Assembly (NCBI RefSeq): GCF_037392515.1
Contig: NC_090285.1
Span: 6,513,501-6,577,500 of the forward strand
Direction: 5' to 3'
DNA length: 64,000 bases
Source of the DNA: Haliotis asinina
Taxonomy: Eukaryota > Mollusca > Gastropoda > Lepetellida > Haliotidae
Shown here: piece by piece, positions 1 to 12,000 of the stretch
Layout: each line of letters starts with the position of its first letter
Numbering within the stretch: the stretch's first letter is position 1
The notes under the pieces: model-generated
Seen by the model: the letters and a program-made list of their open reading frames with translations, nothing else
The model's database searches: none
Told to the model about the DNA's origin: nothing
Position numbers and translations under genes: made by a program

Positions 1-3000
1 TACTCTCCATCAAGGGCAAGATTGGCAGTCTTCTGGGCAGTATGGGTGCCCAACACATTCAAATCAATATCTGAAAGTTCAGAGTGGGGAGACTATGCAC
101 TTCTCATATTTTGCATTACAAGTAAAACATACAATGTTCTGCCCCAAATGTACCATAACGTTCATATTGCTGTAATTGCTACACTGCCAGCTCTATCAGC
201 TCTCCAGTCACGTGGCTGTCAATTCAGCAGTTTCCATCAGATATGATTACTTTGAAACTTCTGACTGGCTAGAAACAAGTAATTTTTGAGAATATGGTAG
301 AATTCCAATTCCTATGATCTAAATTCATCACTGCCCATAAAGGCAATTGGAACCATCAGGAAAAGAAAAGTTATTAAAATCTAAATATTTTAGATATTTA
401 AATACTTACCTTACCATAGGTCTTATGCATATTACCTCTAGCTTCGCTAAACGAGATCAGACAGTCGTTGATTCGCCATCCCCTCGATGGCTACCTCATG
501 TAATCTACGAATGTAGTCACGGAAGTGACGTGATCTCTCCACTCGCGCGAGAGCGCAGAATCCAAAATTCACTTTTACCGTCAACCGGAAGGTCCGAAGA
601 GTCCAAAGTGGGGAGGAGCATCCAGCGTTGGGAGGGAGTCACCGCCCTATGGTAAGGTAAGTATTTAAATATCTAAAATATTTAGATTTTAATAAATTTT
701 TAACTTACCTTACCATAGGTCTTATGCATATGGCTTCGACAGATGGATGGTGGTGTGGACTCCAGAGGACCATCCCTCAGCAAACAGTGCACATGCATCA
801 GGAGAACTCGGGAAAGCCAATGTCAACGGTCTCAGGATAATACCTGGAACAGGACAAAGAGCAACCCAATAGAACTCCAAAGAAAAACCGACGCACCCTG
901 GGGGTGAGGTTAATCTTAAGACCAAAGGTAAGTAGAAGTGTAGTTACCTAATGGGCGGATGGTCGGGTAAGTTGCTGAGCAACCACCAATGGACCAAATG
1001 ACTGTAATCCCTCCACGTCTTCAACTGCCAAGTCCCTCAAGTAGTGGGATGCGAAGACAGTTGATGACCTCCAGAAACAGCCCTCCATGATCTGCGGTAC
1101 TGTGCAGTTCCGATGGAGGGCCATCGTAGACGCCAAGGCCCTGATCTCGTGCGGGTTACTTGCTACCGGATGAGGCAGGTGCTTGTCGTCATAGGCCGCC
1201 AGGATAGTCGATCTGAGCCAGAGGGCAATAGTATTTCTGTTTACTTCACCTTTGCAGGACACGGCAAAGGGAATGAATAACCTTTTGCGGGATCGTCTCC
1301 TAGAGGCTGACCTTTTAATATAGCATCTGAGAGCCCTGACTGGACATAGCAGCTCCTCCTCCAAGTCATGATGACCCAAGATCGTAGACAAAGGAGGGAT
1401 GGAGAATAACCTGTTAGGCTGCCCGGGAAGCTGGTTCTTAGCCACAAAATCCCAAAGCAAACCCAAATGAGCACGTCCGTGTCTTGACTGTTCAAATCGG
1501 ATCTGAGTAACGTCAAGAGCATGGATCTCGCTGACTCTAGCCGCTGTTGCCAATGATAGTAAGAAAACCGTCTTCTTGGAAAGATGTTCAAAGGAGGCTT
1601 CTTCTAATGGCTCGTACGGCGGCCCTCTGAGATGTTGAAGGACAACATTAAGATCCCAAGCTGGAGGACGAAACTTGGTCTTCTGGTCTTCCAGCTTGAA
1701 AGCTTTGAGAAGCGCAATAAGTTCCGGTATCTTGGAGATCTGTGAATCTGACTTGATAGCAAGGACAGAATTCAAAGCTGACAAATAGGTGCCTAAGGTA
1801 CTGCCTTTGAGATGTCTAGAGTTCCGTAGGTAGAGAAGGAACTGTGTCACAAACTGAGGAGATGCTGCCATGGGATCTTGAGATCTTCGTGCGCAAAAAT
1901 TCTCAAAAGAGCGCCATTTGTCGTCATATAAAGAACGGGTAGAAACTCTATGCGCGCGAGCTATAACGTTCGCCACGTGCGCAGAGTAGCCCTTAGCCTT
2001 TAATGCTCTCTGCAGATGACCCATGCGTGAAGATGGAATCGCCGTGGATCCGGATGCAGCTGTCGACTGTGTGGATGTCGAAGCAGATGCAACCACTCTG
2101 GAAGTTTGTAAGGGTCTCCGCTGGCGAGCCGTCGAAGATCGGGAAACCACGATCTGGCTGGCCACCAAGGTGCGACCAAAAGCAGTCGGAGGTTCTGTGT
2201 CAGTCTGATCTTGGCGATTACATCCGAGAGAAGAATTGGAGGAGGGAACGCATATGCGTCCAGTCCTTCCCATGATAGAGACATCGCGTCGACTGCCCAC
2301 GCCTGTGGATCCGGCACGGGAGATACGTACGTTGGTAACTGGTGATTGAAACTGGTGGCAAAAAGATCTACCAGTGGTCTCCCGAGTTGCCAGCAAATCT
2401 GGCGAAATGCGTCCGGATGAAGCATCCACTCCGTCGGGGATGGTTTGCCGGGGCGCGACAGGGCGTCTGCCAGAATGTTTTTGCAGCCGGGAATGTGACG
2501 AGCCGCGATCACGATGCCGTTGCTGTCTACCAGATCCGCTAACAGGAACATCTGGTCCAGAAGTTGTTTGGACCTGGTTGTACCCTGATTGTGAATCACC
2601 CACACGACCGTGGAATTGTCGGACGCTACCAGGAGTCTGGAGTCTGTTAGGACCGGTAGCCAGTGGCGAACCGCTAGGATGACTGCTTGCATCTCCAGGC
2701 TGTTGATATGCCACTCCTTTTCGGCGTCTGACCACAGCCCTGAGGTTGTCTGGCCGTTCAAATGAGCACCCCATCCCAAGAGGGATGCGTCTACAAACAA
2801 TTCGTGGTCGTGGTTGAAGTTTGTCAAACAAACACCGGCGCAGACGTTCCACTCTACCGTCCACCACCTGAGGTACTGATGCAGGTGCGGGGGTAGAAGA
2901 AATGACGACTGGAGGTCGTTCTCTCGAATGAATGGTAATAGGAACCTCTGTAGTGGGCGCAGCATAAGCCGTCCTCTGAGGGTGAGGTCCTGGGCCGACG

Positions 3001-6000
3001 TCAACAAGCCCAACAGAGACTGCCATTCTCTGAGGGTGAGAGGTAGGGACAGAGCTCGATCCGTAAAGGCGAGAATCTTCTGCCATCGATCGGGAGGGAC
3101 CCTGACTAGATTGAGCCGAGTCAGGAACAACCCCCCAATGAACGTTAACTCCTGCGTTGGTTTCAGTTGCGACTTCTCGAAATTGATAATCCATCCCAAC
3201 TGTTGAAGTAGGCGTGTGGAGAAGTCCAGTTGTTTGCGTAGCAACTGAGGATTGCAGTGATTTAGAAAACAATCGTCGATGTAAGGATCGAAGTCTATCC
3301 CCCGGAGGTGCAGAAACCGGGTGACAGGCAGTGTGACCCGAGTGAAAAGCCACGGGGCCGTAGAAATTCCAAACGGCAGCACTCGCCACTGGTAGTGTAC
3401 TCCGTTGAATATGAAACGCAGGAACTTCCTGTGGCGTGGGAATACAGGAACGTGCAGGTAAGCATCCTGTAAATCTAGGCTGGCCATCCAAGCTCCGGGT
3501 GACAATTTGGCTCGGATCTGATCCAGTGATGTCATTCGGAAATGCGGGGGCTCGGCTAAATACAGGTTGTTGAAAGTCGCCATGTTGTGAATCATCCGCA
3601 TTTTGGTGGAACCTTTCTTGGGTATCAGGAAGATGGGTGAATAGAACCCCGGGGAGAGATGGGGTTCTGACACTATCTCTATAGCATGTTTTGTTAATAA
3701 AATGTTGATGTTTTCTAGGATAAGTACCTGTTGATCTATTGAGTACCCTCGTGACAGGGGAGTGGTAGTCAACGGCGGAGCTCTGGCTAGTGGTAGCTTG
3801 TAGCCGGCTCTCAGGATCTTGCAAACAAACGGGTCTTCCAGGAATGTCCAGTTGGCCCAGAAGATCCCTAGTCTCCCACCTACAGGGGTCGGATGAACTG
3901 GTACGACTGGGGGTGGGAGGTCCCAGTCGTAGTAGTCCATAGCTTCAGCGGCCGGAGTAGGGACGCTTGCCCCTACCTCGACCGGACGTAGCTGGGGCAT
4001 CCCTGCCACGTTCTTGAGGCTTGCGCTGGACATCTGAGTCTTTGGTACGACCTCGTCCCCTCCCAAACGAGGAACGGATCGACTCTCTCCTGGGTACATA
4101 TCTTTTCTTGGCATTACCCCTGGCTCGGCCACGAAATGCAGAGCCCAAGGCCTCGAAAGTTGACAGCGCCACTTCCGTGTTAGTAAGTTCGGCATGTTGT
4201 TTATACACCGACGGTATCTTTTCATCAAAGAGGAACTTAGACGTAAATGGTGCACGAAGAAGTTGACGTTTAAATTCCTCTTGCCAAGAACAAGCATCTA
4301 AAAATCCAGATCGGCGCATAGTAGTAGTCATGGCTAGCGCCGCACGTAAGTGTCCAAGTAGGTCATGGAGTACTCTGCCTTGCCAAGCAAAAATGGTAGT
4401 TAAATGATCCACCCTCGAGGCTTTATCCTCTGACAAATCCAAGGCTGCAGCGGAGGTGGCTGACGCAAGCGCCGAGATAGGTTTAAGCATACGTTTCAGT
4501 TCAGTATCAACAGCTGCTAACTTTGAATCCTGAACTCTGTAAGATGACGGAGTTGAACTTGACAACCTCTTAATTGAATCGTCTAGCGCCGCCCCGTTGT
4601 CGGCAAAATCCAGACTGTGCACTTTATAATCTGATTTCTTAGACTTCGACGCTTTGATGGTCGGATTTAAGGATAACTTCGCAAAGTCCGAGTCTAACAA
4701 AGTAATCGCATCCGCCACCATAGGGTGTGGTGGAATAAGTAACTCAGGAGTCAAGTGAATCGACGCCGGGTTGTTTGAATCCGAAGAAGGGGAAGGACAG
4801 TCCGGTAATCTGTCGGCAATCCACTCAAAGACAGCAGTTAAGGGAAGATAGGTGCCATCACTATCACCAACATTGCCAGGTTCCTCCTCATAGTCTGGGC
4901 AAAAGAACTGTTCCTCGTGTTCCTCCCAGGAAATAGAGGTTGATTCTCGTCGCTGACTCGAGTTGGAAGCAGAGTTCTTAGTGTTAAATTCTTTGCCGGA
5001 AGTCCGCAGTGGTTCCGGCGATCGCGAACGCTGGGATCTAGAGAGACGTCGTGGTGATCTTGACCGAGATCGCACTCTACGTCTACTTCTGGTACGTGAG
5101 TCTTCCTCTAAGGAGCGCCTTGGAGAGCGGGAAACCGACCTGGAGCGCCGGCGCCTGCTACGGTGTGGAGAACGAGAGCGCCGACCCTTCGGGGACCTAG
5201 AACGAGATCTGCGCCGGGAGCGCTCAGCCTCTAAACGACGAGCGCGCTCTTCATCCAGCTGGCGCTGTAACATTTCTTCTTTAGTCAGCGTATGAGACAC
5301 TCTGGGGATCCGATAAGACGTAGTTATAGGAGCAGGGTCCGGCAACAATATTGGCGCTGGCGTTGGTACAGGCGCTGGCGTCGGAATAGGCGCTGGCGTC
5401 GGAATAAGCGCTGACGAAAACACCGGTGCTGATGTAAACAAAGGCGCCGGGACAGGCAGAGGCGCTGGTACAGGCAACGGCGCTGGCGTAAGTCTAGGCG
5501 CTGTCGTTGGTAAAGGTGTAGATACCGAGGTAGGGAGTACAGCAGCGCCCGGCGTCAAGAGAGATCGCAGAAGCCTCTGAACTTCAGGATGGGATAAGGC
5601 ATCCGGGTGAGATAAATCTACAAAGGCGTCCGAACACGTAGGCTCTGGAGAGGAGCGCGCCGGCGTAATAGATGAGCGCTCCACACTCGGCGTTGATAGT
5701 GGTATTGAAGGCGGTGGTAGATCTTGGTCGTCAGGTAAGGATCCCAAGGAAGACGCTGGCGACGACATTCTTCTCTTACGTTGCGTAAAACGTTTCCTCC
5801 GAACCGCCAAAAAGGTCTTGAAATCGGTGAGAGATAACGCTTGACAGTGTAGGCACCGACTATCGATGGAACAAACAGCGGACGCACAATCCGGACACCA
5901 GGGATGTGGGTCCTTGGCTGATTTCTGCCCCTTGCAGACAGTACAATAGTGTCGAGTCATACACAGAACTGTAACAGACAAGAAACCACGACTTGACGAC

Positions 6001-9000
6001 ATGTTAATACAATACTAGGAGGAAAACCCCCTACATAAAAATGTAGAAAGTAGTTGCACCCCTACGTAAAAAATAGGCACACCCGTAAGTGCGGGGCAGC
6101 GAAAAATAACAACCACAATGGCTGCCTTCGCTACGCTGAAATTCATGGCAGAAAAAAGTATGCTAAATACCGAAAACACAAGTGAAAATGACCAAGCATG
6201 GGCAGAAACATGACGGGCAAACCACCAACAAGATGAACTACCCTCATGGACGCCATGTCGTTCTCACCTCCGACATGGCCAAGCCAAGCCTGAGTGAGAA
6301 AAGAACAACACGAGGTAGCAAGGTAAGCACATTAAATGCTTGTATGACTTGACTTTGATACATAATGAGGGGATACAAACCATACCTACCAAGGAGTAGC
6401 AACTTTATTGAAACTACACACAGTAGGAAAAAAAACTGCAAACCAACACGTCCGTTCGCACGAACGCTAAAGGTAAAAGTGAATTTTGGATTCTGCGCTC
6501 TCGCGCGAGTGGAGAGATCACGTCACTTCCGTGACTACATTCGTAGATTACATGAGGTAGCCATCGAGGGGATGGCGAATCAACGACTGTCTGATCTCGT
6601 TTAGCGAAGCTAGAGGTAATATGCATAAGACCTATGGTAAGGTAAGTTAAAAATTTACTTTGGCCTACTCATTATTGATGAATTTCACTTCACTATAATT
6701 TTATGGACAGGGACACCTACTTTTCTCAGCAACATCCCTGTCGTGTGTGACTGGTTTGGTCTGTGTGAGAACACGCAGTGCCTTCATGCCCTCAGTGTCT
6801 GTGTATCTGATCTGTAGTTGGAAAGGAAGCTCTGCTGGAACTGACTTCTGCTGTGCAGCCTCTCCAGCAGATGTAGATGATGTGGTAGGGACCTCAACAT
6901 CTGCAGCTGTGTCAGCACAAGGTACAGCTTCACCCACAGCATTAGCTTGAGGCATAGGAACAGCTCCAGCACCGACTTCAGCACCATCTTCTGTCTTCTC
7001 ATCCTCCACAACTTTAGCTACGAAGAAAACAAATATATAGTGAGTTGGTATGTAAGCCCCAATCAACAATATTTCCAAAATAACAAAGATTGACATTTAC
7101 CACTTGAAAAGCAAAGATGGCACGGGTGCATGTATTTCAATCCTAAGACAATCAATTCTTAAAGAGCTTGTAAAACTGACATCTTGACACAGTAGACAAC
7201 TGAACTTTCCCAACTCACAGAGCATCATGTCCCTGCTGGCTGCTTTCTTCTCCATTGTCTCAGGTCGGATACCATATTCAAAAGTTATCTCAGTATCACA
7301 TGTTACATTGCCGACTTCCCGCACAACTCGACTCTCCTTCGTGTCGTCATTCTCCTGATGAATGTATCTACAGAAACACACAGTAAGCATAAACTTGGCA
7401 TGTAATGTCTATCATTATATACATCATCCATACATAACATTAACACAGACTGATGCGGCTCTACATTTACTTCTATATCTTTGGTTTAACAAGTAACAAG
7501 GAAGGGTGTATTAAATCCAAACCAACATTTCAAGATAGTTCATCTTGAAATGATGTTGTAATACTTGTATCACAGTACAATACCACTATGATCACATTCA
7601 ACATTTCACATAAAATATGTTTCAAGTAACCGAACAATTATCCAGACTTTGTTTCTTGACCAGAGAGACTGTGAGATAGCCTAGAGGTTAAATCTTGCCA
7701 TACCAACCAGGCACTAATTCCCCACAGAGATACATTGTGTGAAAACCAATCTGTTGTCCCCTCCCTCGATGTGTCCGGAATATTGCTAAAAGCAGCAAAC
7801 GATTAAATCTACTACCTCCTATCTATTCAGCTTGCATGTACATGGGCCGAAACTCAAGATGTGACTACTTTGACTATCCCTTCTATTTTTAACTCACCAC
7901 CATAAAACATATCGTAACAAACTTGTGATATGTGACTGGAGCTGACAAACCTATTAACATAATAGAGGCCAATCAGGATTCAAAGCCATGATTACAGGCT
8001 TCTGGCAAGCCTGAGATAATGTTTGTTCCACAAAATGACTTTAGTCTTTAACTATTCTTGCGACAATGATGTATGACAAATGAAGTTTATGAAGAATTAT
8101 ATTTGGCAAAAGTACTTCCCTCCAATGACTGTACAACAATTCAAACTCACAGCTGCTTGTGTAGGATGAACGTGGCCACTACATTGGTGGCAATGATGTG
8201 ATCTGCCAGTATAGTGCTGAATTCCTGAGTGAGTTTCAGAGGATCCACAATGTTCACCTGCAGATCATATGAAACATGTATGAAATGAGGAAAAGTCTTA
8301 CACAAAATGTACAGGGACCACATTAAACTAGAAACTTAGTGAACAACATTTGTTACACACACAAACATGAATAAGTCAAACTGTTTTATTTGTCAAAAAA
8401 AAACATGCTCCATTTCATAGTTGAAATGCATGAAACATAACTATGGTTATAATCAACTAAAACTTTCCTGTCAGCTAGCTATAACCCCAGTTTACCATAC
8501 TTCATGAATTGTGCACATATACATCACAATCATCTCTCTTCACTTCTAACACTTTCAACACCAACAGTTCTAGGAAATCTGGATGAATTTTTCATCAAAG
8601 AATTTTACTGTCTTAAACTACATGCAGTTTGGGCACTGGTATGTCTGTTTTCACTCCAGGAGGAACCAGTCCATGTATTATGAATATGTAAAGTAGTGAT
8701 GTTTTTCCTGTCTAAAAGTCAATATTTTACAACAAAAACACTCACTTGCCCTCCAGTTTTATCTGCCAACTTCCCCAGCTCGACAAGTTTGCAGTCAGTT
8801 CCCTTGATGGTCACCACAGAGATAGACACACTGGAACACAGCAACACAGCAACACATGAATCAGCCATGAAAAATGTTAAAAATTGCAGATGAAAGATCT
8901 TAAAACAACAGCATTTCTCTAGCATTTGTCAAGGTTATGTATCATTGCATCTTACCCCTGCTCCATGGCTTGTGCACCGATGCCCTCGTAAAAACTGCCT

Positions 9001-12000
9001 GCGTCAGAGTCTGGTGTTGCGTCATCCAGCTTCCCCATTCCAACATTAGCCATTCCATCTGTACAGAGGATCACCTTTGACCCCGGGTGTCGAGATGCCA
9101 TGGCAACAGCAATAACAAGTGTTGGTCCCAGAGCTGTGGCTCCTCCCTCCTCAAGACTAGCAGGATGCAACAAATAAACTACATCAACATTCTGCATGAA
9201 AATAGAATTACAACCAAGTTAATGCAGGGTTCAGAAACAAAATTATAATATTAAAGAGTAAGCATCGACTGCTTGTTGGATAATTATCCAAGCCATTGTA
9301 ATTAATCAAAGTTAAGTGTTGTTCTGGTACCGTACATCCAACTTGAAGGACATGAAGGACTTCCTACTTAATTTCAGTTTCAACAAACCTTTATTCAGGA
9401 AGTAAAATGTACACAGTCCACAAAAATGAGGTCTATTACTCTCAGTAGGTCTTGACACCACAGATTATCTATAGTAACATGAAGAAATAGGCTGTTCTTC
9501 CACTACTTTAGAGCAGTATAAATAAATTACCCTGCCTGCTTCTTATGAATAACGTTGTTGAGGTGTTAAGTAAACAACAGCACCTCAGCTTGCATAAACA
9601 TCATCTCAAGCAGACAATCATCAACAGTGACAAAAGCTCACTGACAGGGTGATTATGAATGTTCCATAAACACAGCTCCTACATGATGTTTCCAGTAAAT
9701 AATATTTTCAAACCTGAACAGTTTATCCCCAAGACTCTTTCTTGTATCCTTAATGGGTTTTGGTGTGTTTAGGTCTTTCCCAAGTTTCACAAGGACCTCC
9801 CGGTTTGTCAGTTTGTCCCCAGCAACAGATGTTTCCTCCTCAGTCCCATCCCCAATAACAGTGACCTGCATGAACACCAACATGGTAGGAGATACAACAA
9901 ATACATACAGTAACTGTTAGGCTTTGTGCTTGCTACACAATAACCATAGTAATAAGAGTTTACAAGCATTAACATAAAACCTTACATCCATAATGTTGCT
10001 AAAGTTGACTGAAATATTTGTTTCCAGTAGACTTAAGTTTTCAACACTGTGATGCTGAAGTGAAATGAGAGCAAATGGGATTTAATTCTCCATTCAAGAT
10101 CAATTATACATCAACTAGCATGAATCGGGGTGAAATTGCTATATTCACCATTACAGACTTTAGCCAGCTTTACAGTGCTGGCCCACTGTGACAGCATGCC
10201 ACTGAAATATCTAGTTTAACACATTGGCCTCAAGATTCAGATGCTGACACTGAGCCAACCAGTACAAGGAGAAACTACACAAGGTGTCATTACATACAAA
10301 TAAGACAAAACGACTGTCCTTCCTATGCAATCTGAATCTGAGAGGTTAAATACCATAGGAAGATCATGAGTTTCGTATAATTCCTATGTAATATGACAGA
10401 GTGTGGTATTTCATTAATTACCACATTTCACATGTATTCAACTTACAAAATAGCGTATTTTTCTTATTTTTATGGTTTCAAACCAAACCGTTTTCAGAAA
10501 GTGAGTGAGTGAAAGAGTTTAGTTTTACGCCACACTCAGCAATTTCCAGCTTTAAGAAGTCTCAAAATAATCGAGTCTGGACCAGACAATCCAGTGATCA
10601 ACAACATGAGCATCGAACTGCGCAATTGGGAACTGATGACATGTGTCAACCAAGTCAGCAAGCCTGACCACCCGATCCCGTTAGTCACCTTTTACAACAA
10701 GCACATTCGCCTTTTATGGCAAGCATGGGTTGCTGAAGGACTATTCTACCCCAGGACCTTCACGGGTCAGTTTCAGAAAGATGTTATGGAAGAATGTTGT
10801 ACTGTTGTACACTTTGTAAGTGACATCACACTGTACTGACGTCACTAGGTCTGCCTCCTTGGTAACTGGTGTCAAAATGCATGTCAGTTGTCATCACCTC
10901 AAAGAGCTTCCTACAATAAACTACTCTGTAGCACCCCGTTTCTTGGTTTGCAGCTGCTATACTCAGCTAAAATCACTGGTGGAAAAATTGTGTTTATGTT
11001 TTTCGACGGATATAATGTCACAGTTCGACTCACAACTTAACACTTAAAACAGCTAAACGGCAACATTCATAACGTTAACAATTCCACAATGCATATAAGC
11101 TGTAGAATGAATGAATTCGGGTGTTTGTCATGAATGAAAATGTTTCAGCACAGCATGACGTAATTGAGAGGTCATTAGTTATCCAATCAAATCGTTAGAA
11201 TCCGATGTCAAGTCGTTGCAACTCAGGTCAACACAATACGACTCTTGTGACATACAAGATCAGTCAACTAACCATATGTTGACCACATGGGTAATAATTG
11301 TTTGTATCTCCTCATTACTGAGCACAGGCAGAATAACAAAAATACCATTTAACATCTTTTAATACGATGCAGTCAGATATGGAACCATGAAACCTTCTGC
11401 TCATCAGGCATCAGTCTAAGTAAACTTAGTCTCAGTGTATTACGTTACACTCCACCACTGAGTCTAACAAAACCTAGTAGGAGGTCATCTCAGGTAACCT
11501 TTGAGCAACCAATGACTGTCCAGACAAACGCGAGACAGTTAAATAGATTTAACCAATCAGACGGCTACTATTTTGGGATCGGAGAGACTTTCAAAATATT
11601 CAGGTCACTGACACAGATCTCTCCACAAACAAAAATCTGCATATAACACAATTATTTGACCTGCAGTATATACACTTTGGGGTTTCTGTTGACATGGTTA
11701 CCATTAGCTAATATTTCCGCATGATGACATCCTTGAATATTGCCAAAAACACCATGTTCAGTGACTGTTTACTCGCGTTGTCATGGTTGTACATACACTG
11801 TGTGCATCACCCAGAAGCGAGCGTAAGCTAAATAGCATTCGGGATCGTTCGGGTATGAACATTTTCGAGATAAAACAGTAAGCTGTGTTCTGATTGGTCA
11901 ATCTCAAAGGTTACCTGATGTGACCTCCCATAAGGTTTTGTTAGACTCAGTAGTAGTGGAGTGTAACGAAAAGTACTGAGACTAAGTTTTCTTAGGCTGA

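Larger units (their letters stand above)
371..6657 (-). mobile_element. DIRS-type tyrosine-recombinase retrotransposon, full length
   Basis: A 6.3-kb element with gag-like, RT-RNase H and tyrosine recombinase frames, all open on the minus strand. It is bounded by inverted terminal repeats (404-579 and 6472-6647) with unequal outer extensions (371-403 and 6648-6657). An internal complementary region at 646-731 is complementary to both outer ends joined together. TTA is present at both ends (371-373 and 6655-6657). No integrase or protease frame is seen, as is normal for DIRS elements, which use the recombinase to insert a circular intermediate. It lies in the intron 71-6720 of the VWA gene in the gene's own orientation. 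Removing it leaves about 360 bp of intron. The long intact frames and identical repeats argue for recent insertion. Confidence 0.93.

Noticed and set aside
347..655. 102-codon plus-strand frame and its mirror at 6414-6626
   Set aside because: These are the two inverted terminal repeats of the DIRS element read in opposite directions.
9157..9191. Upstream splice acceptor (catgcag) for VWA exon 8
   Set aside because: Using it after the donor at 9713 creates an immediate in-frame stop; the acceptor at 9158-9157 keeps the VWA frame and the GGATALGP motif.
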